Assembly: GCA_934871445.1 (NCBI GenBank)
Contig: CAKXBD010000012.1
Location: 1 to 27,221, forward strand
Length of the DNA stretch: 27,221 bases
Source: an uncultured bacterium
GTDB taxonomy: Bacteria; Bacillota; Clostridia; Christensenellales; Borkfalkiaceae
Reading direction: 5' to 3'
How positions within the stretch are numbered: position 1 is the first letter of the stretch; every line of letters begins with the position of its first letter. Shown here piece after piece: positions 7,607-16,429 of this stretch. Position numbers and translations under genes: made by a program. The notes beneath the pieces are model-generated. The model did not search any database, was not told the DNA's origin, and worked only from the letters and a program-made list of their open reading frames with translations.

Positions 7607-8521
7607 TTAATCCTCGAACCGATAAGGAGTGACCTGATACACGCAATAGTTCAACCAATTGTTATAAAACAGATTCGCCGTGGATGTCCAATTCATTTTT
7701 ACCTTTTCGCAGGCTTTATCCGCAAAATAGGAATGGGGCTTTTGTATGGGAAGTCCCTTTTTCAGATCCCGTTCGTATTCCTTTTTTAAGGTGTCTCTGT
7801 CGTATTCCATGTGTCCGAATACGAATACCTGCGAATCGTCCTTCGCCGCCACTATGGATGCGCCCGCTCGGGCGGACGTCGCTAAAATTTTTAAGGACGG
7901 GATTTTTTCAATATCGCTCACCTTGACCGTCGAATGTCGGGAATGTGGCATGTGAAATTCGTCGGAAATTCCCCGCATTAACGGTTCGGGCTGTTCGTAA
8001 AGAACTTTATGGTGAGAAAATACCCCGAAGAGCTTCTCTTTCAGAGGGTATTTTTTTACGTCGTAAAAATAGTTCAGCGCGGCCATGGCTCCCCAGCAGA
8101 TGAAAATCGTGGAGGTGACGTTCGTTCGCGTATAGGCGAAAATGCGTTTCAGCTCGTCCCAATACGCCACGGACGAAAATTCCATTTGCTCTACGGGAGC
8201 GCCCGTGACGATCATTCCGTCAAAATGTTTGCTCTGAACGTTGCGAAACGATTGGTAAAACTTCCCCAGATAGCCCTCCGTCGTGTGCTTTCCATGATAG
8301 CTTTCCGTGCTTAAAAGCGTCACGTTCACTTGCAGGGGCGAGTTGGAAAGAAGACGCATGAACTGCGTCTCCGTTTCCTCCTTGGTCGGCATGAGATTGA
8401 GTATGGCTATTTCGATCGGGCGGATATCCTGCGTAACGGCGCGCGCCTTATCCATGACAAAGATCTTTTCGCCGCTCAAAATTTTATAGGCGGGCAGCGC
8501 ACTGTCTATGACTATGGGCAT
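7607..8521 (-). CDS. metA: Homoserine O-acetyltransferase (MetA family)
   Basis: 304 residues, the normal MetA length. It acylates L-homoserine, the committed step of methionine synthesis. The nucleophile Cys142 (FICWGAMA) and the FGHMEYD segment (His237, Glu239) are present. Residue 111, in GAPVEQMEF, is Glu; in this family Glu111 goes with acetyl-CoA use and Gly with succinyl-CoA, so the predicted product is O-acetylhomoserine, the substrate of the MetY-type enzyme encoded just upstream. The start is ATG 8521, with AAGGAGA placed 6 nt before it; upstream in-frame sequence is low-complexity Phe/Pro and not protein-like. No terminator hairpin was found in the 43 nt to the converging gene. It lies 497 nt after metY, behind a purine-rich spacer. 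Confidence 0.95.
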   Translation of the reverse strand: MPIVIDSALPAYKILSGEKIFVMDKARAVTQDIRPIEIAILNLMPTKEETETQFMRLLSNSPLQVNVTLLSTESYHGKHTTEGYLGKFYQSFRNVQSKHFDGMIVTGAPVEQMEFSSVAYWDELKRIFAYTRTNVTSTIFICWGAMAALNYFYDVKKYPLKEKLFGVFSHHKVLYEQPEPLMRGISDEFHMPHSRHSTVKVSDIEKIPSLKILATSARAGASIVAAKDDSQVFVFGHMEYDRDTLKKEYERDLKKGLPIQKPHSYFADKACEKVKMNWTSTANLFYNNWLNYCVYQVTPYRFED

Positions 8522-9018
8522 GAAAAATCTCCTTGGTAATAGAAAAATTGGCAAAAAGACGGGAAAAACAATAGAAAAGATAAAGGTAGGGGAAGGCCGA
8601 AAAGGGCCGAAAGCAAAGAGGGACGGATTACCTAAAAAGAGACGGAAGAAACGAGGAAAAAGAAAAAACAAATAAACCGACGATAAATTGGAAAGGCAAC
8701 GGAAGAGAATGATATAAGAGACGGTTGGGCGAAAAGAAAAGCTCTGAGCGGGAAAATGGAACGGAAGAAGAGAAAAATAAAAACGGAGAAGAATAAAAGA
8801 TAGCGCAAAAAAACAGAGAGGGGGAAGGAAAAGAAGGGCGGCGCGGAAGTCTCGAAAGGTCTGAAACAGAAACGGATAAAAAAGGAAAACAATGCGACGA
8901 TGACGGGGGCAGGTGAGTACGGAAAAACAACGAGGACGCGGAAAGACCGTAAACGGGAAAGAAAGAACGGAATGGAAAGAAAAAGGGCGGGAAAAGATTT
9001 GCGGAAAACTTATCTAAG
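8522..9018. other. Purine-rich spacer between metY and metA
   Basis: Nearly 500 bases, strongly A/G-rich on the + strand and thus C/U-rich in the transcript of the flanking minus-strand genes. No gene-like frame is present; translations are Phe/Ser/Pro low complexity. The 14-mer AAAACAAATAAACC at 8665-8678 is shared with the spacer at 2267-2280, and GGGCGGGAAAAGA near 8987 resembles the repeat unit of that spacer. No convincing promoter for metA was found, so metA may depend on readthrough from metY. Confidence 0.7.
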
Positions 9019-10302
9019 TCAAATTTGGTCGAGTGCGTCCGACAAATCTTGTATAATGTCCTGAGGGTTTTCGATTCCCACGGAAAGCCTGATGAGATTT
9101 TCGGGAACGCCCGCTTTGGCGAGATCCGTTTTGGAAAGCTGGCGGTGTGTCGTAGACGCGGGATGAAGGACACAGCTTCGCACGTCTGCGACGTGCGTTT
9201 CCTGCGTTACGAGCTTTAACGCTTCCATGAAGCGGGCGCAGCGCTTTACGTCGCCTTTGATTCCGAAGCTCATCATGCCGCCCGTGCCGTTCGGGAGATA
9301 TTTTTCCGCCAAGGAACGATATTTATCGTTCGGCAGAGAAGGGTGTTTCACCCATTCGATTTTCGGATGTTTATCGAGAAAAGCCGCTACGGCTTTGGCA
9401 TTGGAACAGTGCTTCTCCATTCTGAGCGCCAGCGTATCGCAGCCTAGCCACGTCAAAAAAGCGTTCTGGGGGGACATGATCGCGCCCATATCGCGCATCA
9501 TTTGCGCGCGGCACTTTACCGCGAAGGCGGCGGGCAGGGTTGCATATATCAAGCCGTGATAACTTTCGTCCGGCTCGTTGAAAGAAGCGTAGCGCGGATT
9601 GTTACCGAATTGGAATTTTCCCCCGTCTACGATCATACCGCCGAGCGCGGCCGCGTGTCCGTCCATATATTTTGTCGTGGAATGAATGACGATGTCTGCG
9701 CCGAATTCCAAGGGCGTGCAGAGGACGGGCGTCGCCAGCGTATTATCTACGACAAACACGACGTTATGCCGTTTCGCTATGCGGGAAATCTTTTCAAAGT
9801 CCAGCACGATAATGGCGGGATTGGCGACGGTCTCGGCAAAAATCAAGCGCGTTTTGTCGTCGATGAGGCGGTCGATTTCCTCCTCGGGAGCGTCCGTATC
9901 GAAAAAACGACATTCGATTCCGAGTTTCGGAAGCGTCGTTCCGAAGAGATTGAAGGTGCCTCCGTACACCGCCTGCGCGCATACGATATTGTCGCCCGCC
10001 TGACAGAGCGTGGCCGTCGTGAGAAGCGTCGCGGACATGCCCGAAGCACAGCCGATTCCCGCGACGCCGCCTTCGAGGGCCGCGACTTTATTTTCCAGCG
10101 CTGCGACGGTCGGGTTTGCCAAGCGGGAGTAGAAATATCCGTCACCCTGCAAATCGAACAGATCCGCCATGGTTTTCGTGTCGCCGTAAAAGAAAGTGGT
10201 GCTCTGGCAGATAGGGGGAATACGGCTTTCGCCCGTGGAGGGGTGATAGCCCGCCTGTACGCATAAAGTATCTTTCCGATAGTTCTTTTCTCGTTCGTTC
10301 AT
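9019..10302 (-). CDS. metY: O-acetylhomoserine sulfhydrylase (Cys/Met metabolism PLP enzyme)
   Basis: 427 residues of the Cys/Met-metabolism PLP family, in the MetY length class. It condenses O-acetylhomoserine with sulfide to give homocysteine. The PLP lysine is Lys211 in HSTTKYMDGH. The segments YFYSRLANPT, GCASGMSA and SCVLHPASTTHRQLS (near residues 57, 84 and 381) are typical and complete. Downstream on the same strand, metA carries the acetyl-specific residue, so the pair makes a coherent direct-sulfhydrylation route. A methionine gamma-lyase is the main alternative, since that family is close in sequence, but the metA partner favours MetY. AAGGAGAAA precedes ATG 10302, and smpB ends 24 nt upstream, so metY is probably in the rnr-smpB operon. 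Confidence 0.9.
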   Translation of the reverse strand: MNEREKNYRKDTLCVQAGYHPSTGESRIPPICQSTTFFYGDTKTMADLFDLQGDGYFYSRLANPTVAALENKVAALEGGVAGIGCASGMSATLLTTATLCQAGDNIVCAQAVYGGTFNLFGTTLPKLGIECRFFDTDAPEEEIDRLIDDKTRLIFAETVANPAIIVLDFEKISRIAKRHNVVFVVDNTLATPVLCTPLEFGADIVIHSTTKYMDGHAAALGGMIVDGGKFQFGNNPRYASFNEPDESYHGLIYATLPAAFAVKCRAQMMRDMGAIMSPQNAFLTWLGCDTLALRMEKHCSNAKAVAAFLDKHPKIEWVKHPSLPNDKYRSLAEKYLPNGTGGMMSFGIKGDVKRCARFMEALKLVTQETHVADVRSCVLHPASTTHRQLSKTDLAKAGVPENLIRLSVGIENPQDIIQDLSDALDQI

Positions 10303-10326
10303 AATCGTTTCTCCTTAGAATAAAAT

Positions 10327-10779
10327 TTAGAAGCCCGCGCTCTTTACGGCGCGATCGGTCGCGCGTTTTACGTCCCGTTCCGCTATGGAGCGCTTTTTAT
10401 CGTAAGTGTGCTTGCCGCGGCAGAGCGCCACTTCCATTTTGACCAAAGAATCCTTGAAATATAATTTCAGCGGAACCAAAGTATAACCCTGCCGATTGAT
10501 TTTTCCCGCGATTTTGGCGATTTCTCCTTTATGGAGAAGCAAACGCCTATCCCGCCTTGTGTCTTTGGTGCTGAATGCGTCGGACTTATCGTACAGCGCG
10601 ATATGCATATTCTTTACCGTCACTTCTCCGCCGCGTATCATGCAAAAGCTATCGTTCATGTTGACGTTCCCGCCGCGCAGAGATTTGATTTCGTTCCCTT
10701 CGAGGACGATTCCCGCCTCGTATTTGTCTTCGATAAAATATTCGAAGGAGGCCGTCTTATTCGTCGCGATGATTTTCAT
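10327..10779 (-). CDS. smpB: SsrA-binding protein SmpB
   Basis: 150 residues, full length. SmpB binds tmRNA and carries it to stalled ribosomes for trans-translation. The signatures are ATNKTASFEYFIEDKYEAGI at the start, GNEIKSLRGGNVN, LLLHKGEI and the basic C-terminal tail from KKRSIAERD onward, which folds in the ribosomal A site in characterised SmpB. Its ATG overlaps the rnr stop as ATGA (10776-10779), so the two are translationally coupled, a common Firmicute arrangement of rnr and smpB. GGAG lies inside the end of rnr. The tmRNA gene ssrA often sits nearby in other genomes but was not seen in this window. Confidence 0.98.
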   Translation of the reverse strand: MKIIATNKTASFEYFIEDKYEAGIVLEGNEIKSLRGGNVNMNDSFCMIRGGEVTVKNMHIALYDKSDAFSTKDTRRDRRLLLHKGEIAKIAGKINRQGYTLVPLKLYFKDSLVKMEVALCRGKHTYDKKRSIAERDVKRATDRAVKSAGF

Positions 10780-12893
10780 TCTTGTTCTCCTTTCCGAATT
10801 TTTTCAATCAGAGAAAAGCGGGTGCGCCGCTGGAAAAAATCTACGTCTTCCACGCGGATTCGAAGCTCCTCTCCGATAGAATAACTCTCCGCGCTTCCCT
10901 TTAACAAAAAACGCTCGGGAATAAATTCAAAACTCCCTTCCAGCGTTTCCAAAGGGATAAAGCCCTCTATCGTATTGGGCAGTTCCGCGAACAGCCCGAA
11001 GGCGGTCACGCCGGAAATTACCGCGTCGTATTCCTCGCCCAATCGCTCGCTCATATACATGGTCGCATACAGCGCGTCTACCTCCCGCTCCGCTTCCGCC
11101 GCGCGGCGTTCACATTCGGAGGATTGGATCGCCGCTTCACTGACAAAGCCGTTATAAGTATCCATGCCCTCCGCATACTTTCCGTCGAGCACTTCCTTGA
11201 TGATTCGGTGAATACACAAATCGGGATAGCGGCGAATGGGGGAAGTAAAATGGCAGTAGCAGGGACTCGCCAATCCGAAGTGTCCCACGTTGACGGGGGA
11301 ATAGCGCGCCTTTTGCATGGAGCGCAGCATCACCCGATTCAGCACGGGAAAAACGGGCAAATCTTCCGCGGATTTTAAGAGCTTCTGATAATCGTACGAC
11401 TTGACTTCGTCGGTGGAAAATTTTGCCCTCAGGCCGAGATTTTGGGCAAATTCCCGAAACATGGCCGCCTTTTCCTCCGCGGGCTTTTCGTGAATGCGAT
11501 AGACGAAGGGCATTTCGATCGAGTGCATATATTCCGCTACCGTCTCGTTCGCAAGAACCATGAATTGTTCGATGATTTCGTGCGAAAGGGAACGCTCGTA
11601 ATCGGGAATGACGATGTTTCCGTCGTTATCGAGCATGATTTTTGCCTCTTTGACGTCTAGTTCGATGCTTCCGCGCTTTTCGCGCATGGTTTTGAGAATA
11701 TTCGTCAATTCCGCAAACAGGAAAATCATGTCTTTGACGTCCGCATATTTTTTGCAGGTTTCTCCGTCTCCGTTCAAGATTTGCGTCACTTCCGTATAGG
11801 TCATGCGGTGCGCCGAACGAATGACCGACTTGACGATTTCGCTGTCCTTCACAGCGCCTTTTTTGTCTACCCGCATGATACATGAGAGCGTCAGTCGGTC
11901 TTCGCCTTCATTGAGCGAACAGCTTCCGTTGGACAGGGCCCTTGGAAGCATGGGAAGAACCCGATCGGGAAAATATACGCTGGTACCGCGGGAAAAGGCT
12001 TCCTTATCGAGAGGGGAACGGTATTTGACATAGTGTGAAACGTCCGCGATATGCACGCCCAAAAGGTATTCCGTCCCCAACCTTTCGAGGGAAACCGCGT
12101 CGTCGATGTCCCGCGTGTCCTCGCCGTCGATCGTGACGATGAGCGCGTCTCTCAGATCCTTTCTGTCCGCGAGGTCCTCCGCGGAGATTTTTCGCGCGGC
12201 CTGACGTTCGGCCTCCCGCTCTATGCCCGGCGGAAACTCCTCGCGGAGCTTATAGGAGCGTATGATGGACAGTTCCTCCGCAAAAAAATCGTCGCCTTCG
12301 CCTAAAATTTCGATGATTTCTCCGCCGGGCGCTTTGCCGTAAGGGTATTCGGTGATTTTTGCGACCGCTTTTACGCCGTCGGGAATATTGAAACAGCGGG
12401 AAAGGGGAATATAGATATTTTCAAAATATTTTTTCTCGTCCGGTATGAGATAGCCCGCGCGGGAGTCCTTTCGGAAGGTTCCGACAATTTCCGTGTACCC
12501 GCGGGACAGAATTTTGACTACCTCGGCTTCGTCGTCGCTCCTGCCGTATACCCGTTCCGCATACACGGTGTCGCCGTGCATAGCTCCGTTCAGATTTTTA
12601 TGGGGAATAAAAAAGTCCTTTTCGTAAACGGTTCTCTCCTCGGGAACAAGAAAGGCAAAACCGCGTTCGTTGCCCGATAAAGTGCCTTTGATAAGTCCGA
12701 GACTGTCGGGAGTACCGTATTTTCCGCCGCCCGTCACGTACAGCGTTCCGTCCTCGCAGAGAGAGTCGAGAAGGGCGAGAAGGCTCTTTTTCTCCCGATG
12801 GGAAATTTTCAGGAACTTTGCGATTTCGGTAAAGGTTTTGCCGCAGAGGGTTCCCTCCTGAAAGTATTGCAGTAAAGTTTCTTTTGCGCTCAA
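10776..12893 (-). CDS. rnr: Ribonuclease R
   Basis: 705 residues. This is a 3'-5' exoribonuclease that degrades structured RNA and, with tmRNA-SmpB, faulty mRNA. Domain order: an N-terminal winged-helix-like region (about 1-60), cold-shock domains (about 65-200), the RNB catalytic domain with TIDGEDTRDIDDAVSL (Asp256, Asp259, Asp262, Asp264, Asp265) and the later signature HFTSPIRRYPDL, then a C-terminal S1 domain (about 625-700). The start is a TTG codon at 12893, supported by GGAGG 6 nt upstream and no nearby ATG; the N-terminus MSAKETLLQYF fits the family. It heads an apparent rnr-smpB-metY-metA operon. A secG terminator separates it from the gene upstream, so it needs its own promoter; I found only weak candidates in 12905-12941. 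Confidence 0.97.
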   Translation of the reverse strand: MSAKETLLQYFQEGTLCGKTFTEIAKFLKISHREKKSLLALLDSLCEDGTLYVTGGGKYGTPDSLGLIKGTLSGNERGFAFLVPEERTVYEKDFFIPHKNLNGAMHGDTVYAERVYGRSDDEAEVVKILSRGYTEIVGTFRKDSRAGYLIPDEKKYFENIYIPLSRCFNIPDGVKAVAKITEYPYGKAPGGEIIEILGEGDDFFAEELSIIRSYKLREEFPPGIEREAERQAARKISAEDLADRKDLRDALIVTIDGEDTRDIDDAVSLERLGTEYLLGVHIADVSHYVKYRSPLDKEAFSRGTSVYFPDRVLPMLPRALSNGSCSLNEGEDRLTLSCIMRVDKKGAVKDSEIVKSVIRSAHRMTYTEVTQILNGDGETCKKYADVKDMIFLFAELTNILKTMREKRGSIELDVKEAKIMLDNDGNIVIPDYERSLSHEIIEQFMVLANETVAEYMHSIEMPFVYRIHEKPAEEKAAMFREFAQNLGLRAKFSTDEVKSYDYQKLLKSAEDLPVFPVLNRVMLRSMQKARYSPVNVGHFGLASPCYCHFTSPIRRYPDLCIHRIIKEVLDGKYAEGMDTYNGFVSEAAIQSSECERRAAEAEREVDALYATMYMSERLGEEYDAVISGVTAFGLFAELPNTIEGFIPLETLEGSFEFIPERFLLKGSAESYSIGEELRIRVEDVDFFQRRTRFSLIEKIRKGEQE

Positions 12894-12941
12894 AATGCGC
12901 CTCCGTAAATTTAGTATGTAAGAATGGGAGAAAACAGGAAC

Positions 12942-12975
12942 AAAAAAGGCGGCCTTTTTATATAAAGCCGCCTTT
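12942..12975 (-). terminator. Intrinsic terminator after secG
   Basis: Read on the minus strand: AAAGGCGGC (12975-12967) pairs with GCCGCCTTT (12953-12945), and the stem is extended by A/T pairs around an ATATA loop. A run of T follows (complement of the As at 12942-12947). It lies 22 nt after the secG stop. Confidence 0.9.
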
Positions 12976-12997
12976 CAAATTCCCGTTTATGCTATAT

Positions 12998-13309
12998 TTA
13001 TGCCCAAATGGATTCGAGTTGGAGAATATAGAAAGAAATAGAGAAGATTACCAAAATGACAAGACAGGCAATCGTCCATTTTTTCATTCTCGCTTCGATG
13101 GATTTTCCTTTGTTCTTTCCGAAGAAAGTTTCGCTGGAACCGCCGAGGGCATTGATACCGGTGGAGTTACCGGGCTGCAATAACACGAGGATAATCGCGG
13201 CAAGTGCAGACAGGAACATTAGAGCGATCATCGTCACGCTCAGCCCCATATATAAATTGTATAAAGCGTCGTTTTTCGTGGGAACCAATAAATTCATAAA
13301 TTCCAACAT
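12998..13309 (-). CDS. secG: Preprotein translocase subunit SecG
   Basis: 103 residues, slightly longer than the usual 75-90 because of a short N-terminal extension (MLEFMNLLVPTKNDALYN). Two membrane segments (about 22-45 and 77-97) flank the conserved loop IILVLLQPGNSTGINALGGS and ETFFGKNKGKSIEARMKKWT, which is diagnostic for SecG. It is an auxiliary subunit of the SecYEG channel for protein export across the inner membrane. SecG next to rnr and smpB is a common order in Firmicutes. It has its own promoter (13376-13404) and terminator. Start choice: ATG 13309 has AAGGAT about 10 nt upstream; the next in-frame ATG is four codons later and has no better site. Confidence 0.95.
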   Translation of the reverse strand: MLEFMNLLVPTKNDALYNLYMGLSVTMIALMFLSALAAIILVLLQPGNSTGINALGGSSETFFGKNKGKSIEARMKKWTIACLVILVIFSISFYILQLESIWA

Positions 13310-13375
13310 TTCCGTTTAATCCTTTTAAGCATTTTTCTTTTGACGGACAATCCGTTATTTTCAAGATACTCGTAA

Positions 13376-13404
13376 ATTATAACATACTCTTTCAAATAGC
13401 GCAA
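13376..13404 (-). promoter_or_regulatory. Sigma-A-type promoter for secG
   Basis: On the minus strand: TTGCGC (13404-13399), a 17-nt spacer and TATAAT (13381-13376). The predicted leader is about 60 nt. Confidence 0.8.
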
Positions 13405-13455
13405 CTGTTTTTTGCCCGTTTCCCGAGTTTTTCTTAAAAAATTCCCAAAAAACGA

Positions 13456-15030
13456 TTATCTTTCGATGAGCGTTTTGCCCGTCATTTCCTTCGGCTGAGG
13501 CAAACCCATCATGTCGAGGAGCGTCGGCGCAAGATCTGCGAGCACTCCGCCCGAACGGAGTTTTACGTTCTTATATTTCTCCGAGACCAAAATCACGGGC
13601 ACGGGATTGGTCGTGTGCTGCGTAAAGGGCGTCTTTCCGTCCTCCGCTATCATTTGGTCGGCATTCCCGTGATCCGCCGTGACCAAAGCGCTTCCGCCCA
13701 TGGACAGAATTTTATCCGTTACTTTCTTCACACATTCGTCTACCGTATGCACCGCCTTTACGGCCGCTTCCATTACGCCCGTATGACCGACCATGTCGCA
13801 GTTCGCATAGTTGAGAATGAGAACGTCGTAAATTCCCTTGTCGAGCTCTTCAAGTACCTTGTCCGTGACGAGATACGCGCTCATTTTCGGCTGTAAATCG
13901 TAAGTGGCGACCTTCGGAGAGGGAATGACGATCCGCGTTTCTCCCTCCACGGGCTTTTCTATTTTTGCGTTGAAAAAGAACGTGACGTGCGCGTATTTCT
14001 CCGTCTCCGCGATATGCAGCTGTTTCATGCCCAAAGAGGAAATATATTGAGGCAGGGTATTGTCGATTTCATCGGGCGGGAACGCCACGCCGACATTTTC
14101 AAAAGAGGAATCGTATACGGCAAATCCGACGTAGGTGGGGGCGAGAAAGCCCGTCTTGCGCTCAAAGCCCAACGTCGCACCCGTCTTTGCGTCCTTGAAG
14201 GGGAATACTTCCTGCGAGAACATGCGGGTGATTTGCCGCGCGCGGTCGGGACGGAAATTGAAACAGATGATGCTGTCGCCCTTGCCGACGAGCGCCACGG
14301 GTTTCCCGTTTTCGGTGAGGTTGGTGGGAAGCAGGAATTCGTCCGTCACGCCCTGTTCGTAGGAGGCGCGCGCGGCGGCTTCCGCACTGCCTTCAAAGTG
14401 TATTCCCGCGCCCGCGGTCAGCATATCGTACGCCTTTTCTTCGCGATCCCAGTTGTTGTCGCGGTCCATCGCGTAATATCTACCCGCGACGGAAGCGATT
14501 TTGCCGAATTTGAGTTCGCTGAGTTTGTCTTGGAGCTCTTTGAGAAATTCCGCTCCCGAAGTGGGCGCTACGTCCCTACCGTCCGTGAAGGCGTGAATAT
14601 ATACGTTTTCGAGCCCCTCCTTTTTCGCCATTTCGACGAGCGCGTAGAGGTGCTCGATATGGCTGTGCACCCCGCCCGTGGAAACGAGTCCGAAAAGATG
14701 AAGTTTTTTGCCGTTCTCCTTCGCTGCGTCCATCGCGCGCAAAAGCTCTTTATTTTCAAAGAACGACCCGTCGCGAATATCTTTGGTGATCTTCGTCAGG
14801 TCCTGATACACGATGCGGCCCGCTCCGATGTTGAGGTGTCCGACCTCGGAGTTGCCCATCTGTCCGTCGGGGAGTCCGACGCTCATGCCGCTGGCGCCGA
14901 GCTGTGAGGAGGGGTATTCCTTTTCCAGAGCCGTGACGTTTTTGCTTCCGTCCGTATAGACGGCGTTGCCGTTTGTGTCCTTGTTGATTCCATAGCCGTC
15001 CATAATGATTATGGCATAGGGGGTCTTCAT
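13456..15030 (-). CDS. gpmI: 2,3-bisphosphoglycerate-independent phosphoglycerate mutase
   Basis: 524 residues, slightly longer than the typical 505-515. It interconverts 3- and 2-phosphoglycerate in glycolysis and needs two metal ions, usually Mn. The alkaline-phosphatase-type metal sites are visible: Asp11 in IIIMDGYG, Ser61 in GQMGNSEVGHLNIG (the phosphorylated serine), HSH after STGGV, TDGRD, the FRPDRARQ segment, and the late ADHGN motif. AAAGGAGAAT lies before ATG 15030. The gene follows tpiA after 85 nt on the same strand and is probably co-transcribed with it. Mn-dependent iPGMs are pH-sensitive in spore formers, but whether this organism sporulates is unknown. No clear terminator was found between its stop and the secG promoter. 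Confidence 0.98.
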   Translation of the reverse strand: MKTPYAIIIMDGYGINKDTNGNAVYTDGSKNVTALEKEYPSSQLGASGMSVGLPDGQMGNSEVGHLNIGAGRIVYQDLTKITKDIRDGSFFENKELLRAMDAAKENGKKLHLFGLVSTGGVHSHIEHLYALVEMAKKEGLENVYIHAFTDGRDVAPTSGAEFLKELQDKLSELKFGKIASVAGRYYAMDRDNNWDREEKAYDMLTAGAGIHFEGSAEAAARASYEQGVTDEFLLPTNLTENGKPVALVGKGDSIICFNFRPDRARQITRMFSQEVFPFKDAKTGATLGFERKTGFLAPTYVGFAVYDSSFENVGVAFPPDEIDNTLPQYISSLGMKQLHIAETEKYAHVTFFFNAKIEKPVEGETRIVIPSPKVATYDLQPKMSAYLVTDKVLEELDKGIYDVLILNYANCDMVGHTGVMEAAVKAVHTVDECVKKVTDKILSMGGSALVTADHGNADQMIAEDGKTPFTQHTTNPVPVILVSEKYKNVKLRSGGVLADLAPTLLDMMGLPQPKEMTGKTLIER

Positions 15031-15115
15031 AAAATTTATTCTCCTTTTTTCAAAAACAACGGGGCAGGTGTGCGCCGAAGTATTTCGACCGTCCCGCCCC
15101 TCATCTGAATCCGAA

Positions 15116-15862
15116 TTATTTGTCGTAGTTGACGATCGCCGCGAAATCGGGCGCTTTCAGGGACGCGCCGCCGATGAGGCCGCCGTCGATTTCCGGCATG
15201 GCCATGAGTTCCTTGCAGTTGCCCGCATTCATGCTCCCGCCGTATTGGATGCGGAGCTTCGCCGCGCACTTCTCGCAGAACATTTCTCCCACGGTCTTGC
15301 GGATAAAGCCGATCGTCTCGTTTGCCTGTTCCGCCGTGGCGGTTCTGCCCGTTCCGATTGCCCATACGGGCTCGTATGCGATGACGATTTTGGTGATGTC
15401 CTCGATGTTTTTAAGGCCTTCGTGAATTTGTTCCGCGAGGACTTCCTCCGTCTTGCCGCCTTCGCGTTCTTCGAGTGATTCGCCGATGCAGACGATGGGG
15501 GTAAGCCCCGCCGCGATGGCGGTGAGCGTCCGCTTATTTACGGTTTCGTCCGTTTCACCGAAATATTGGCGGCGTTCGCTGTGGCCGATAATGACGTATT
15601 TTACGCCGTATTCTTTGAGCATGGCAGCGGAGATTTCACCCGTATAGGCTCCTTTTTCCGCAAAGTGCACGTTTTCCGCGCCGAGCTCGATATTCGTTCC
15701 TTTAAGGGCTTCGCCGACGGCGGGAATGTCGATCGCGGGGACGCATACGACGACGTCGCAGTTCGCCTCTTTGACGAGCGGCGCGATTGCCTTCACGAGA
15801 GCGACGCCCTCGGATGCGGTATTGTTCATTTTCCAGTTGCCTGCAATGATAGGTTTTCTCAT
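15116..15862 (-). CDS. tpiA: Triosephosphate isomerase
   Basis: 248 residues, normal length. It interconverts dihydroxyacetone phosphate and glyceraldehyde 3-phosphate. The catalytic residues are all present: Lys11 (AGNWKMN), His94 (IGHSERR) and Glu164 (AYEPVWAIGTG), with the phosphate-gripping loop 6 directly after Glu164 and GGS at 208-210. The start is ATG 15862, since AGGAG is 8 nt upstream and MRKPIIAGNWKMN is the family N-terminus; the frame is open further upstream but crosses the promoter. It has its own promoter (15902-15930) and leads into gpmI. Confidence 0.98.
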   Translation of the reverse strand: MRKPIIAGNWKMNNTASEGVALVKAIAPLVKEANCDVVVCVPAIDIPAVGEALKGTNIELGAENVHFAEKGAYTGEISAAMLKEYGVKYVIIGHSERRQYFGETDETVNKRTLTAIAAGLTPIVCIGESLEEREGGKTEEVLAEQIHEGLKNIEDITKIVIAYEPVWAIGTGRTATAEQANETIGFIRKTVGEMFCEKCAAKLRIQYGGSMNAGNCKELMAMPEIDGGLIGGASLKAPDFAAIVNYDK

Positions 15863-15901
15863 AAGAATTCTCCTGAAATAGTTTTTCCTTTTCCGGAAAG
15901 T

Positions 15902-15930
15902 ATTATAACACAAACTCGGACGGAAAGCAA
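15902..15930 (-). promoter_or_regulatory. Extended -10 promoter for tpiA-gpmI
   Basis: On the minus strand: TTGCTT (15930-15925), a 17-nt spacer and TATAAT (15907-15902) preceded by TGT, that is, an extended -10 (TGnTATAAT). The extension may compensate for the weak -35. The predicted leader is about 34 nt. Confidence 0.8.
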
Positions 15931-16370
15931 CGAAAAGAAAGCGAAAATTTTATTTTTCGGAAGAAGTTTGAACGCCGTGGCGGCGAGAATGGCGGCCGGC
16001 GGGAAATAAAAATCCGTGGACGGACAGAGCCGGGAAAAGGCGAGAGGAAAAATTTTCAGGGCAGGACGGACGATCGGCAAAAAGGAAAAACTTTCGGAGA
16101 GAGACAGACGGCAAGCGAAAAGGAAAATTTTCGGAAGGAACGCACGGCAGGGGAGAAAAGAGGGAAAACAGGCGGTCAAGAAAACGGCGGGAGGAGGTTT
16201 CTCGGAGAAGCAACGAACAGCGGAGAGAACGGCAAAGAGAGAAGCGAGAAAATTGCATCAAAACAGATTGTGGAGGGGGAGACAAAGGAGTTTTTCGAGG
16301 TGCAGACAGAGGAGAAATAAGGAAGGCGCGTTAGGACGGATAGCGGAGAATAAGGCATAAGGAGATATAA
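15931..16370. other. Purine-rich spacer between pgk and tpiA
   Basis: About 440 bases, A/G-rich on the + strand although both flanking genes are on the minus strand. Open frames on both strands here have the Arg/Lys/Gly or Phe/Ser/Pro low-complexity composition of a purine tract and no domain, and none has a ribosome binding site of note. I see no other structure. Confidence 0.65.
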
Positions 16371-16411
16371 ACGGAAAAAGCGCGGACAGACGGCCGTCTG
16401 TCCGCGCTTTT
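16371..16411 (-). terminator. Perfectly palindromic terminator after pgk
   Basis: AAAAGCGCGGACAGACGG (16376-16393) followed directly by its exact reverse complement (16394-16411), a 36-bp perfect palindrome. On the minus strand it begins 19 nt after the pgk stop and ends in a T run. The A/T ends are symmetric, so it could also act on + strand transcripts. Confidence 0.92.
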
Positions 16412-16429
16412 CAAAAGCCGAAATATTTC

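Noticed and set aside
9063..9085. T-loop-like sequence GGTTTTCGATTCCCAC
   Set aside because: It lies in the metY coding region and no acceptor or anticodon arms fit around it, so it is not a tRNA.
8628..9173. Minus-strand frames across the metY-metA spacer
   Set aside because: Low-complexity Phe/Ser/Pro translation, overlap with metY, no start signal; explained by base composition.
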